A DNA stretch of 64,000 nt from Erwinia sp. HDF1-3R (lineage in GTDB: Bacteria > Pseudomonadota > Gammaproteobacteria > Enterobacterales > Enterobacteriaceae). The stretch covers positions 1,054,001-1,118,000 of the forward strand of contig NZ_CP155071.1 in assembly GCF_039621855.1 (NCBI RefSeq), given 5' to 3'. The position numbers and the translations under genes were made by a program. This document shows, piece by piece, positions 49,994-59,765 of the stretch (position 1 is its first letter; the number at the start of each line of letters is the position of its first letter). Under the pieces are notes generated by a model. That model was not told the origin of the DNA. It was given only the letters and a program-made list of their open reading frames with translations, and searched no databases.

Positions 49994-50021
49994 GTGGTAA
50001 CCAGAAAGAGAGTAGAAAAGA

Positions 50022-50045
50022 ATGCCCACGGCAGGCCGCGGGCAT
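50022..50045 (-). terminator. Attenuator hairpin between pqqA and pqqB
   Basis: On the minus strand ATGCCCGCGG - CCTG - CCGTGGGCAT (9 pairs, one mismatch), followed by TCTTTTCT. It would let pqqA transcript, whose product is consumed stoichiometrically, exceed that of the enzymes, a pattern known in other pqq operons. Confidence 0.6.
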
Positions 50046-50052
50046 AGGGAGA

Positions 50053-50124
50053 TTAACGGTTAGAGATGTACAGCGTAACTTCCAGACCTAAGCGTAAATC
50101 AACAAATTTAGGTTTAGTCCACAT
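50053..50124 (-). CDS. pqqA: PqqA, PQQ precursor peptide
   Basis: 23-residue substrate peptide, [20 protein letters not shown] then SNR, ending in TAA. Glu15 and Tyr19 are the two residues joined into PQQ, spaced as always (E-x3-Y). GAGGAG precedes the ATG by seven bases. It is the first gene of pqqABCDEF on the minus strand; the 183 bp upstream hold its promoter. Confidence 0.96.
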   Translation of the reverse strand: MWTKPKFVDLRLGLEVTLYISNR

Positions 50125-50307
50125 GGTGAAGCTCCTCATGGTGTTAACAGATAATTAAGGTTCTGCGAAGGTAAGTTCAGCAGGGTTGGGCCTAATGTCA
50201 AATACCGAAATTCCGGCGGGGCAAATGGTGCGCCTATGCCAAAACGATATCAACCCTGTAAGCCGCAGGGGTATTACCTAAGGATAGTGTAAAATGTCCC
50301 ATTTGGT

Positions 50308-51372
50308 TCATTTTTCCCAGGTTTTCTTTAATACGGCCAGCCAGTTCCGCCAGCTGATTTTCTCAATCAGCGACTCAGCGTAGCCGGCAGCGCGCATCGC
50401 CGCTATCAGCCGCGGCAGTCCGGCCGCATCGCCGAGGGTATCCGGTACGCTGATGCCGTCAAAATCGGAGCCAAAGCCCACCCGATCTTCTCCGAGGATC
50501 GCCATCAGCCCCTCCAGGTGGCGGAGGATATCCCCCAGCGGGGTGTCGCCGTTGCGCTGGCCGTCCTCGCGCAAAAAGGCGGTGCCAAAGTTTACCCCGA
50601 CAAAGCCATCGCTGTCGGCGATAGCCGCAAGCTGGGAGGCGAGTAAGTTGCGCGGCTGCGCACACAGGGCATGAACGTTGGAGTGGGTGGCGACCAGTGG
50701 GGCGGTACTGTGCCTGGCGGTCTGCCAGAAGGCTTTCTCATTCATATGCGACAGGTCAATCAGCAGCTTTTTCTGATTACAGACGCGGATCAGATTGAGG
50801 CCTTCCGCCGTCAGGCCCTCTCCGCTGTCGGGCGAGCCGGGGAAGTCACCGGTTACGCCGGTGCCGAACCGGTTTTGCAGATTCCACAGCGGGCCAATAC
50901 TGCGCAGGCCAGCCTCAACCCAGCGGTCAAGCTGGCTCAGCTCGCCATCCAGCGCTTCCGCCCCTTCAATATGCAGCACCATCGCCAGCACGCCCTGGGT
51001 GATACAGAGCTCAATCTCGCTGGCGGTACGGCAAATTTTAGCCCGCCCGTTCGAGCGTGTTTCAATCGCCTGCAACAGCGCTATCTGCGCATCCGTAATG
51101 GCCAGCGGGTCGTGCTGCCGTTCACCCTGGTCGGCCTGATGCTGTTTCGTAAAGCTCACGGGCGGCACGAAAACCGCAAACAGCCCACCCGCAAAGCCGC
51201 CCTGACGCATTCGTGCCAAATCAAGATGGCCGCTCAGCGAGCCGTCAAGAAACTGCGCGACGGGATCGGAGGCGATATCCTCCAGCCACAGACGCAGCAG
51301 CAGGTCGTTATGGCCGTCGAAGACGGGCAGAGGCCGTGAAGCGAGGTTGTCAGTCATCATATTGAAACCCAT
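50308..51372 (-). CDS. Membrane (renal) dipeptidase family M19
   Basis: Zinc dipeptidase family active on L,D- and D,L-dipeptides. The 354 residues have zinc ligands His21 and Asp23 (FDGHNDLLLRL), Glu in LHIEGAEAL, His in IDLSHMNEKAF, His in VATHSN, and Asp in GFGSDFDGI. No signal peptide. It lies directly upstream of pqqA on the same strand, 183 bp away; dipeptidase genes occur near pqq genes in other bacteria, but a function in PQQ synthesis is unproven. ATG 51372 chosen; MM at 51360 is possible. Confidence 0.88.
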   Translation of the reverse strand: MGFNMMTDNLASRPLPVFDGHNDLLLRLWLEDIASDPVAQFLDGSLSGHLDLARMRQGGFAGGLFAVFVPPVSFTKQHQADQGERQHDPLAITDAQIALLQAIETRSNGRAKICRTASEIELCITQGVLAMVLHIEGAEALDGELSQLDRWVEAGLRSIGPLWNLQNRFGTGVTGDFPGSPDSGEGLTAEGLNLIRVCNQKKLLIDLSHMNEKAFWQTARHSTAPLVATHSNVHALCAQPRNLLASQLAAIADSDGFVGVNFGTAFLREDGQRNGDTPLGDILRHLEGLMAILGEDRVGFGSDFDGISVPDTLGDAAGLPRLIAAMRAAGYAESLIEKISWRNWLAVLKKTWEK

Positions 51373-51413
51373 GCTCTGTTAATTGCGAGACAGAAATTAC
51401 GTGTAGCCGTGAA

Positions 51414-53603
51414 TCATACCCTATCCGCGCGGGGAGAAGGGAGAAGCGACGGCTGTTCCAGCATCAGGAACAGCTTCTCTACCGGCTGAGGCGGGCTGAG
51501 CAGAAACCCCTGGAGCTTATCGCACCCGGCGGCGGCCAGCGCCAGCCGCTGCGATTCCGTTTCGACGCCCTCAGCGGTAATGCGCAGGCCCAGCGAATGT
51601 CCGAGGGCAATCACCGACTCCACAATAGCATTCGCCTGGGCCTGAATACCCAGCAGTTCAATAAAACTGCGATCAATCTTCAGGGTGTCGACGGGAAACT
51701 GCATCAGGTAGTTTAGGCTGGAGTAGCCGGTGCCGAAATCATCCAGGGCGATACGATAACCCGCGCTGCGCAGTCGCCGTAACAGCTCCAGCACCGGCTG
51801 TTGCTCCCCAAGCAGCACGCTTTCCGTGATCTCCAGCTCAAGCTGGTGCGGGCTGATACCGTGCTGCCGTACCGTGGCGCTGAGATGCGCAAAAAAGCTG
51901 GCCGAGAGAAATTGTAGCGGAGAAACATTGATCGATATCGTCAGCGCCGGACAGCGCTGCGCTATCGAGCAGGCCTCGCGAATCACCCAGTCTCCCAAAG
52001 GCAAAATCAGCCCCGTCTCTTCGGCGACCGGGATAAAATCCCCCGGGGAGATGCTGCCCCAGTCGGGATGCGTCCAGCGCAGCAGTGCCTCCACGCCGAG
52101 CATCTTCTGCCCGCTGTTATCCATAATCGGCTGATACCACAGCGCCAGGTCGTCGGATCTGTCCAGTGCCAGGCGCAGTTCCTCCGCCAGCAGCTGGCGC
52201 TTCTGAATGGCTTTCCCCAGCGGAGGGGCATAAAGGCGATAGCATCCGCGCCCGTCAGATTTCGCGGCATAGAGGGCAATATCCGCCATGCGCATCAGTT
52301 CCAGCCTGTGCCTGCCGTGTTGCGGCGCCAGGGCAATACCAAGACTGGCACCCACCCACAGATGAATTCCCTGGAGCGTGACGGGTTCGGTGAGCAGCGT
52401 AATGATCTGTTGGCAGAGCCGGTTGACGCTCTTATCGCCCTGCTGCAGGTCAACGACCATGACAAACTCATCACCGCCCAGTCGTCCAATCACGTCCTCC
52501 CGGGCCAGCACACTCGCGAGCCGCTGGCTGACGTTGATCAGCAGCGCGTCCCCCATCTGATGGCCGTAGGTATCGTTAATCATTTTGAAACGATCCAGAT
52601 CGAGCAGCAGCAGAGCAAACTCCCCGCGCTCAGCAGGCAGCGCTGCCAGCCGACTCTCCAGCTCCGCTTCAATGGCGGTTCGGTTTGGCAGTCCGGTCAG
52701 CCCGTCCCGCATGGCCAGCTGATGCGCATGATATTCGCTGGCCCGTAGCCTGTTCAATGAGGATGCCAGCCGCTGCTGCGAGTGCCACAGCCGCCGGGTC
52801 ATTAACATGCACATCAGGGTGATGGCCAGCACGGCCAGGCTGACCAGCGGCGCGGTCACCATCAGCATCTGGCTACCCGGCCGCATCGGCTGCCAGGAGA
52901 CGTCGCTGACGGGCAGTTTATGCGCCGAGGTGAGGGTAAATCCGGCGCTGTTGGGCATATCGGGCGAACGGGGAGTAAAGCGAAAGTGGCTGACCACGCC
53001 GCGATGTTCAAGGAAGTCGATAAAACTGTCGTGCAGGTAGCGGATGAAAATCAGTTTCTGGCCGTGACCTGCCGGTATGACACCGGCGGCCATTTCGGCC
53101 ACGCGCTGGCGAATACGGACCACGTCGCCGGTGAAAGGGGGCGCTGCCCCGGCACCGGGCGTACTCAGCTGCACCAGCCAGGGCGCCAGCGGGTCTGCCA
53201 CCTCCTGATAGCGTTCGGCAGATACGGGCTTTCCGGCCAGCCAGGCGGCCAGCGGGCGGTTCCGGGCATCCAGCAGGTAAACCTCATCGTCACCGGCGAG
53301 CCTGTAGAGCCAGCTTCCCAGGGAGAGCGGGGCAGATTGAGGTGAATGAAGCTGCGTGGGGAGCGCTTCCCAGTTAAGCAGGTGACGATGCTGTTGCAGA
53401 AATTCACTCAGATGTTGGGAGAATATATTATTTATGACCTGCTTCTGCTTTTCCAGAGCTTTAGCATTGCTCAGGGTGGTGACCCACCAGGCGGTAAATC
53501 CGCAGCCGATAAAGGAGAACAGCACGACGGCTACCATTGGCGAAACAACGTTGCGGATAAACTGGCGTCGTAATCCGGTAGCCTGGCTCTGATCATCGGT
53601 CAT
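51414..53603 (-). CDS. CHASE4-like sensor with GGDEF and EAL domains
   Basis: Cyclic-di-GMP signalling protein, 729 residues, inner membrane. Membrane helices at about 21-41 and 248-270 enclose a periplasmic sensor domain (about 45-245; EVYLLDARNRPLAAWL, CHASE4-like). GGDEF is intact at 376-380 (RLGGDEF) and EAL at 505-507 (GVEALLRW), with LDDFGTGYSSL and ESQRLALAAAGCDKLQGF. There is no RxxD inhibitory site before GGDEF. Both motifs look active, so the net activity cannot be read from the sequence. Confidence 0.92.
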   Translation of the reverse strand: MTDDQSQATGLRRQFIRNVVSPMVAVVLFSFIGCGFTAWWVTTLSNAKALEKQKQVINNIFSQHLSEFLQQHRHLLNWEALPTQLHSPQSAPLSLGSWLYRLAGDDEVYLLDARNRPLAAWLAGKPVSAERYQEVADPLAPWLVQLSTPGAGAAPPFTGDVVRIRQRVAEMAAGVIPAGHGQKLIFIRYLHDSFIDFLEHRGVVSHFRFTPRSPDMPNSAGFTLTSAHKLPVSDVSWQPMRPGSQMLMVTAPLVSLAVLAITLMCMLMTRRLWHSQQRLASSLNRLRASEYHAHQLAMRDGLTGLPNRTAIEAELESRLAALPAERGEFALLLLDLDRFKMINDTYGHQMGDALLINVSQRLASVLAREDVIGRLGGDEFVMVVDLQQGDKSVNRLCQQIITLLTEPVTLQGIHLWVGASLGIALAPQHGRHRLELMRMADIALYAAKSDGRGCYRLYAPPLGKAIQKRQLLAEELRLALDRSDDLALWYQPIMDNSGQKMLGVEALLRWTHPDWGSISPGDFIPVAEETGLILPLGDWVIREACSIAQRCPALTISINVSPLQFLSASFFAHLSATVRQHGISPHQLELEITESVLLGEQQPVLELLRRLRSAGYRIALDDFGTGYSSLNYLMQFPVDTLKIDRSFIELLGIQAQANAIVESVIALGHSLGLRITAEGVETESQRLALAAAGCDKLQGFLLSPPQPVEKLFLMLEQPSLLPSPRADRV

Positions 53604-53764
53604 TTCTCGTCCTGCACAGACATATCTGTAATCGCTTAACCCTGACCCAACATGATAATGACATTACCTTATTATGCACTTTCATTAAAGTTACCTGCTG
53701 TTAAGGCAGGTCACTCGCGGCCGGGGAGCCGCGGCAGAAGGAGGAGAGGGGGCGACGGCGGGCT

Positions 53765-55660
53765 CTAGTGAGCGGTCTGGTTGCTCATGGGGTCGGCGGT
53801 GACCGGCATGGGGGCCACGTCCGGCGGCAGGAAGATGTGATCCATAATATTTCTGACCAGCGGGGCGGCGGTAACGCCGTTGATGCCGCCGTTTTCGAGG
53901 ATCAGCGCCATCGCCACTTTCGGATCGTTAAAGGGCGCGAAAGCGGTATAAAAAATATGGTCACGCAGCCGCATGGGGATCATTTTCGCGTTGTAGATCT
54001 GGTTCTGCTTCAGCCCAAACACCTGTGACGTGCCGCTTTTCGCCGCAATGCCATAAGGGGCCGTATGGAAGTATTTATAGCCGGTGCCGTTGCTGGCATT
54101 CGCCATGCCGAACATCGCGTGGCGCACCAGACTCCAGTAAGGCGATTTGGCATCGCCAATCTGCTGCGGCGGCTGGGTGGGTTTCCAGGGGATAACGGTG
54201 CTGCCCTGCTTTTCTTCGTACAGCAGATGCGGCTGGATCGCCCGGCCATTATTAATGAGCGTAGCCATCGCCTTGACCATCTGTACCGGGGTGGCTATCC
54301 AGTAGCCCTGACCAATACCCACGGAGACCGTATCCCCCTGATACCAGCCCTTTTTATGAACCTTAAGCTTCCATTCGCGGCTGGGCAGCAGGCCGTTGTA
54401 CTCCTCGTTGAGATCGATGCCGGTGGACCTGCCGTAGCCGAACTGGCTAAGCATGGTGTGGATACGATCGATGCCCATCATAAAGGCGACCTGATAGAAG
54501 AAGGTATCCGCTGACTCCTCAATGGCGCGGGTGACATCCAGCGTGCCGTGACCGGTTTTTTTCCAGTCGCGGTAGCGCCGTTCGGTGCCCGGCAGCGTCC
54601 AGGTGGGCGCGCCAAAAAAGGTGGTTTGCGGCGTGATCACGTGATTCAGCAGGGCCGACATTGCCATATAGGGTTTGACGGTGGAGGCGGGCGGATAAAG
54701 CCCCTGGGTAACGCGGTTAATCAGCGGCAGGTCTTTATTTTCCAGCAGCGCCCGGTAGGCCTTACTGCTGATGCCCTTCACAAAGGGATTGGGATCGTAA
54801 CTGGGGCTGGAAACCATCGCCAGTACGCCGCCGTCGCGGGGATTTTCAATCAGCACGGCCGCACGCTGCCCGACCAGCTGGGATTCCACATACTGTTGAA
54901 GATGCAGATCGAGCGTCAGATAGATATTTTTCCCTGCTACCGGCGGCACTTCTTTCAGCACGCGGATGACCCGACCGTGGTTATCCACCTCGACTTCCTG
55001 ATAGCCGGTTTTCCCATGCAGCACGGATTCGTAGTAGCCTTCAATACCCTGCTTACCGATATTATGATCCGCCGCGTAGTTCTCGCCGACGCCCGCTTTA
55101 TCCAGCCGCTTATAATCATTGTCGTTAATCTTAGAGACGTAGCCCACGACGTGAGCCAGATCGGGCCCGTAGGGATACTGCCGGTCTTCGTAACTGTTGA
55201 TCGTCACGCCGGTGAATTTGAACTGATTGACTGAGAAGCGGGCGACCTCTTCATCGCTCAGCTCGGTTTTCAGCACCACCGGTTTGTAGCGGCTATTAGC
55301 ATGGAGCGCGTGGGTAAAGGTGTCGATGTCATCGGGCGAGAGGTTAATAAGCGGCGAAAGCTGCGCCAGCAGGGCCTGCATATTCTGGATTTTGTAGGGC
55401 AGAACCTCAATGTCGTACCAGGTGACGTTTTTAACCAGCGGAATGCCGTTGCGATCGAAAATGATCCCGCGAGTGGGGGCAATAGGGATCATTTTGATGT
55501 CGTTCTGGTTGGATCGGGTCTGATAATACTGATTTTGCTCGATTTGCAGGTGCCAGAGATTGACGACCAGCGCGGTAAACCCTGCCAGAACCAGGGCAAA
55601 AGCCACTAATGCCCTGCGAACAAACAGTTTTTCTTCTTCTGCAAAATCTCTGAATTTCAT
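53765..55660 (-). CDS. Penicillin-binding protein 2 paralogue (MrdA-like)
   Basis: Class B PBP: transpeptidase for cell-wall elongation. The 631 residues have a membrane anchor (about 14-38), the dimerisation domain and the transpeptidase motifs Ser326-Thr-Val-Lys329 (PPASTVKP), SAD at 383-385 and Lys541-Ser-Gly-Thr. It is similar in length and order to E. coli MrdA (about 60% by eye). But it is not beside rodA, and the anchor start differs (MKFRDFAEEEKLFV). The normal mrdA should sit in another locus with rodA, so this is probably a second copy. Compare the acid-specific PBP2/PBP3 paralogues of Salmonella. Confidence 0.88.
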   Translation of the reverse strand: MKFRDFAEEEKLFVRRALVAFALVLAGFTALVVNLWHLQIEQNQYYQTRSNQNDIKMIPIAPTRGIIFDRNGIPLVKNVTWYDIEVLPYKIQNMQALLAQLSPLINLSPDDIDTFTHALHANSRYKPVVLKTELSDEEVARFSVNQFKFTGVTINSYEDRQYPYGPDLAHVVGYVSKINDNDYKRLDKAGVGENYAADHNIGKQGIEGYYESVLHGKTGYQEVEVDNHGRVIRVLKEVPPVAGKNIYLTLDLHLQQYVESQLVGQRAAVLIENPRDGGVLAMVSSPSYDPNPFVKGISSKAYRALLENKDLPLINRVTQGLYPPASTVKPYMAMSALLNHVITPQTTFFGAPTWTLPGTERRYRDWKKTGHGTLDVTRAIEESADTFFYQVAFMMGIDRIHTMLSQFGYGRSTGIDLNEEYNGLLPSREWKLKVHKKGWYQGDTVSVGIGQGYWIATPVQMVKAMATLINNGRAIQPHLLYEEKQGSTVIPWKPTQPPQQIGDAKSPYWSLVRHAMFGMANASNGTGYKYFHTAPYGIAAKSGTSQVFGLKQNQIYNAKMIPMRLRDHIFYTAFAPFNDPKVAMALILENGGINGVTAAPLVRNIMDHIFLPPDVAPMPVTADPMSNQTAH

Positions 55661-55925
55661 TACCCGGCAGTCGCATTATTCTTTATCGTTAAGCGGGCTA
55701 ATGATAGAGATCCCCTCACAAATCACGACCTGAAAGATGCATATCCGGCCGCTAAAGTGTGTCATTTGTTATCCATGTTACAAATCAGACATGTTATTCG
55801 CGCCGCAGGGGCACATACGGTAAAACCCGGATCCCGTCTATGCTTTACCCTGGTCGCAATGACAACATCCGCAGCTGCGGTGGTGCATGCAGTTTTTCAA
55901 TCCGAACATCGATCCAGAGGCTTTT

Positions 55926-57026
55926 ATGTCTGCGCTTTTTACCCCGTTCAAACTTAAAGACATCACCCTTCGCAACCGCATTGCGGTACCCCCTATGTGC
56001 CAGTACAGCGCCGTTGATGGCGTAAGCAACGAGTGGCATCGGGTGCATTACAACGCCCTGGCACGTGGAGGTGCAGGACTGGTGATCGTCGAAGCGACCG
56101 CCGTATCGCCGGAAGGACGGATCACCCCCGGATGCCTGGGGATCTGGAACGACGAGCAGGCAGAGAAGCTGGCGCAGATCGCGCGTGAAATTAAGGCCAC
56201 GGGTGCGGTGCCGGGCATTCAGATTGCGCACGCCGGACGTAAAGCGAGCGCCAACAAACCCTGGGAAGGCGATGACCATATCGCTCAGGGCGATGCGCGC
56301 GGCTGGGAAACCCTGGCACCTTCTGCGGTGGCGTTTGGCGCTAATCTGCCTCAGGTTCCCCATGAAATGACGCTGGACGATATTGCCCGCGTTCGTCAGG
56401 ACTTTGCGGATGCCACGCGTCGCGCACGTGAGGCTGGCTTTGAGTGGCTGGAGCTGCATTTTGCTCACGGTTACCTGGCCCAGAGCTTCTTCTCGGTCCA
56501 CTCCAATCAGCGTCAGGATGGCTACGGCGGAAGCGCCGAAGGGCGCGGTCGCTTCCTGCTGGAAACGATGGCGGCTGCGCGTGAGCAGTGGCCGGAGAAT
56601 CTGCCGTTCACCGCTCGCTTCGGCGTGATTGAGTATGACGGTCGGGATGAAGAAACCCTGTCAGAGTCGATTGCGTTGACCAAAAAATTCCGCGCGGGCG
56701 GGCTTGACCTGCTGAGCGTCAGCATTGGCTTCTCTACGCCGGACGCGAATATTCCATGGGCTCCGGCCTTCCTGGCACCGATTGCCGCTCGCGTGCGCGA
56801 AGAAGCGCAGATCGCGGTTGCCTCGGCGTGGGGGATCGATTCACCGCCGATTGCCAATCAGACCATCGAAAAAGGCGAGCTGGACCTGGTGATGGTCGGT
56901 AAGGCGCATCTGGCTAACCCACACTGGCCGTACCAGGCCGCGCTGGCGTTAAAGCAGGATCAGCCTTCCTGGGTTCTGCCTGCGCCTTATGCTCACTGGC
57001 TAAACCGCTATCGCGTTAGCGAATAG
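55926..57026 (+). CDS. Old yellow enzyme, YqjM-type NADH:flavin oxidoreductase
   Basis: FMN enzyme reducing activated alkenes with NAD(P)H. The 366-residue barrel has IAVPPMCQYSAVDG (FMN site with Cys near residue 25, as in thermophilic-like/YqjM OYEs), AHAGRKAS, ELHFAHGYLAQSFFS and NPHWPYQAALAL. ATG 55926 follows GAGG. It converges with the next gene and overlaps it by 11 bp. Confidence 0.92.
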   Translation: MSALFTPFKLKDITLRNRIAVPPMCQYSAVDGVSNEWHRVHYNALARGGAGLVIVEATAVSPEGRITPGCLGIWNDEQAEKLAQIAREIKATGAVPGIQIAHAGRKASANKPWEGDDHIAQGDARGWETLAPSAVAFGANLPQVPHEMTLDDIARVRQDFADATRRAREAGFEWLELHFAHGYLAQSFFSVHSNQRQDGYGGSAEGRGRFLLETMAAAREQWPENLPFTARFGVIEYDGRDEETLSESIALTKKFRAGGLDLLSVSIGFSTPDANIPWAPAFLAPIAARVREEAQIAVASAWGIDSPPIANQTIEKGELDLVMVGKAHLANPHWPYQAALALKQDQPSWVLPAPYAHWLNRYRVSE

Positions 57027-58125
57027 TCGTAACATCGGCGGGGGCGTTGATCGCCCCCGCTATTGCCCGACCTAAATCTCCCGTCTTCCCCGTCCCGCCC
57101 ATATCCGGCGTCAGTGCCTCTTTATACGCGCTGTTGGCCAGCACGCTTTCAATGGCTTTCACCACCGCAGCGGCGGCCTCATCGTGGCCCAGATGCTCCA
57201 GCATCATTGCGCCGCACCAAATCTGCCCGACCGGGTTAGCAATCCCTTTTCCCGCAATATCCGGCGCGGAGCCGTGTACGGGCTCAAAGAGGCTGGGAAA
57301 GGTGCGTTCCGGGTTGATATTGGCCGACGGCGCGATGCCAATCGTCCCGGTACAGGCTGGACCGAGGTCAGAGAGAATGTCACCAAACAGATTGCTGGCG
57401 ACTACCACGTCGAAGCGATCAGGATGCAGTACGAAGTGGGCCGTGAGGATGTCGATATGGTACTTATCCATTCTGACCTCGGGGTAGTGGCTACTCATCT
57501 CCTCCACCCGACCATCCCACCAGGGCATGGTAATGGCGATGCCGTTGGATTTGGTCGCGGAGGTCAGGTGTTTCGCCGGGCGCTTTTGCGCCAGCTCGAA
57601 GGCAAATTTCAGGATGCGGTCGGTCCCGGTGCGGGTCATCACGGTTTCCTGAATCACAATCTCGCGCTCGGTGCCGGGGAACATTATGCCGCCGACGCTG
57701 GAATACTCTCCCTCGGTATTTTCGCGCACCACGTAGAAATCGATCTCACCTGGCGCACGGTTCGCCAGCGGCGCTTTTACCCCGGCCAGCAGGCGGACCG
57801 GGCGCAGGTTGACGTACTGATCGAACTGGCGGCGAAACTGTAGCAGCGATCCCCACAGGGAGACGTGATCCGGTACGATCGCCGGCCAGCCAACCGCGCC
57901 AAAGTAGATAGCATCAAAGGATTTTAGGGTGGCAAACCAGTCATCGGGCAGCATTTTGCCGTGCTGCTGGTAATAGTCTGCGCTGGCGAAGTCGAACCAC
58001 GTCCATTCAAAGGTGATACCAAACTGCGCCGCAGCGGCGTCCATCACCCTGACGCCCTCCGGCATCACTTCTTTACCAATACCGTCTCCGGGAATAACGG
58101 CAATTTTGTATGTGGCAGCGATCAT
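57016..58125 (-). CDS. Tartrate/D-malate dehydrogenase (TTUC/DmlA) family
   Basis: NAD-dependent decarboxylating dehydrogenase of the isocitrate/isopropylmalate family. The 369 residues hold VIPGDGIGKEVMPEG (N-terminus), FYVVRENTEGEYSSVGG, TKSNGIAITMPWWD, SNLFGDILSDLGPACTGTIG (metal Asp) and FEPVHGSAPDIAGKGIANP. Both tartrate and D-malate are substrates in this family; the precise one is not predictable. Ends inside the convergent OYE 3' end. Confidence 0.92.
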   Translation of the reverse strand: MIAATYKIAVIPGDGIGKEVMPEGVRVMDAAAAQFGITFEWTWFDFASADYYQQHGKMLPDDWFATLKSFDAIYFGAVGWPAIVPDHVSLWGSLLQFRRQFDQYVNLRPVRLLAGVKAPLANRAPGEIDFYVVRENTEGEYSSVGGIMFPGTEREIVIQETVMTRTGTDRILKFAFELAQKRPAKHLTSATKSNGIAITMPWWDGRVEEMSSHYPEVRMDKYHIDILTAHFVLHPDRFDVVVASNLFGDILSDLGPACTGTIGIAPSANINPERTFPSLFEPVHGSAPDIAGKGIANPVGQIWCGAMMLEHLGHDEAAAAVVKAIESVLANSAYKEALTPDMGGTGKTGDLGRAIAGAINAPADVTTIR

Positions 58126-58297
58126 AGCGGGCTCCGTGATGAAAAGTGTTCAACCTGAGTACGGATTATTATTATGCAGAAATCGCGCGGTGGGTATCGA
58201 TGGGAATGTCGCGAAAAGTAGAAAATTCAGCCGTTTTCCGGCTCAGAACGGAATTTTATGCGCACCTGGCTCAGCCAGGGCGCAGAGGAATACCGCG

Positions 58298-58648
58298 TTA
58301 CTTTTTAGCTTCGCCGGGCATAAAAACTTTCAGGCAGCGATCGACGCCCTGCTGCATTTCATGCTTCTGAGCGGCACTCATTTTCTGATAGTGGGCAATG
58401 GCGTCGTTGGCGGAGGCCACATCAAACTCCACCTTATTCACCGCGTAAGAGGAATTTTCATTCGCGATCACCTCATTGAGCTTCTCTTTAAAGGCATCAG
58501 GCCCTGGCGGCACGCCAATATCATTGATCACCACGCAGGCGGCGGCGTAGTAGTGCGGGTCCTGCTTATGGGGTCTGAAATTAACGTAAAGCGCGACGGC
58601 GACGGCAATCACCAGAATAAGGGTGCTGAGGGTACGGGTGTTGATCAT
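58298..58648 (-). CDS. Single-pass membrane protein of unknown function
   Basis: 116 residues: one N-terminal membrane helix (LSTLILVIAVAVALYVNF, about 6-24), then a soluble periplasm-facing part with CVVINDIGVPPGPDAFKEKLNEVI and one further Cys (GVDRCLKVFMPG). ATG 58648 puts the helix at the N-terminus; upstream starts add hydrophilic residues. I do not recognise a family. The two cysteines could form a disulfide if periplasmic. Confidence 0.65.
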   Translation of the reverse strand: MINTRTLSTLILVIAVAVALYVNFRPHKQDPHYYAAACVVINDIGVPPGPDAFKEKLNEVIANENSSYAVNKVEFDVASANDAIAHYQKMSAAQKHEMQQGVDRCLKVFMPGEAKK

Positions 58649-58736
58649 AGCGGTGGTCCTGGGAAATGAAGCGGTAAAGCTTAGCGCTTCATGATGGGGG
58701 CAGCCAGTGATAATCACGCCGCTGTGCCAGCGGCAT

Positions 58737-59660
58737 TTAGCGACCCTGGCGGTTCAGTGTGCGGTAGCGTCCGGGACTTTGCCCGGTGATGCGTCTGAAC
58801 GCCGAGCTGAACGCTGTGTCTGAGCCATAGCCCACTTTTTCGGCAATAGTTAAGAGAGCCTGCTCGCTATGGATCAGTTCATGGCGTGCAACGGCCATGC
58901 GCCAGCGGATCAGATAGTCCAGCGGCGGCAGCCCGACCAGCGTTTTAAAACGCTGACTGAAAGCGGTGCGCGACATGCCGACATGCTGGGCCAGCTCTTC
59001 CACTTTCCAGCTTTTGGCTAAATCTGCGTGCATCTGCGAAAGGGCGGCAGCGATACGGCGGTCGCGAATGGCGCTAAGCCAGCCCGCTGCGTCGTCAGAG
59101 GAGGCCAGATAAGCACGCAGGAGCTTGACCAGTACGAGGGTTGCAATACTCGACGCAGAGATGGCCGCGCCCGGCTGGGCTGACTGCGTTTCGCTGGCGA
59201 GCAGGCTCATAACGGCGGTGAGCGCGCCAGTGCGCAGGCGGTTTGCCGGGAGATGAATCAGCGGAGGCAGCTGCTTAAGCAGAATATCACTGGTGCGATC
59301 GTCAAAGGTGAATTTCCCCCCGGTCACCACCACCCGATTATCGCCATTGCCGTAGCGCACCACGCCATCAGCATCACGGCAGGATGCAAAAATGCGGCGC
59401 CCATCAAGCGGGGTACAGTGGGGATCGGTCGCGGTATAGTAGGTCATCTCGCCGGTTAACAGGTAGAAGTCACCGGTTGCAATCTCCACCGGCGATTTTT
59501 GCCCCTCGATCCAGAGCCAGAAACCGCCTTCCAGCGCGCAGCCAAACTTCATCTGCTGTCGGGAGGGGAAGGACATTGCCCACCTGCCGCAGCCTTCGAA
59601 ACGGGCTGAAAGTGCACTTTGAACCTTAAGCAGCGCAAGAACGTCGGATAGCGGATCCAT
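58737..59660 (-). CDS. AraC-family regulator with cupin_6 domain
   Basis: 307 residues: N-terminal cupin-like domain (about 15-170; GFWLWIEGQKSPVEIATGDFYLL) and two C-terminal HTHs (WKVEELAQHVGMSRTAFSQRFKTLVGLPP and LLTIAEKVGYGSDTAFSSAFRRITGQSPGRYR). It is divergent from the aldo/keto reductase gene with 105 bp between, so that gene is its likely target. I prefer ATG 59660; a TTG two codons upstream exists. Confidence 0.93.
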   Translation of the reverse strand: MDPLSDVLALLKVQSALSARFEGCGRWAMSFPSRQQMKFGCALEGGFWLWIEGQKSPVEIATGDFYLLTGEMTYYTATDPHCTPLDGRRIFASCRDADGVVRYGNGDNRVVVTGGKFTFDDRTSDILLKQLPPLIHLPANRLRTGALTAVMSLLASETQSAQPGAAISASSIATLVLVKLLRAYLASSDDAAGWLSAIRDRRIAAALSQMHADLAKSWKVEELAQHVGMSRTAFSQRFKTLVGLPPLDYLIRWRMAVARHELIHSEQALLTIAEKVGYGSDTAFSSAFRRITGQSPGRYRTLNRQGR

Positions 59661-59765
59661 GGTCAAACCTGAACGATGACATAAGAAAAGCGGTGAATTG
59701 ATTATAGTTTGTTAAGTGCAGGCGTGTCACTCTGGTTTTATTCTCTGGCGGAAAAGGCTGATACG

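Noticed and set aside
53765-55660. Naming the PBP2 gene mrdA
   Set aside because: The usual rodA, rlmH and rsfS neighbours are missing, so I treat it as a paralogue until the genome is checked.
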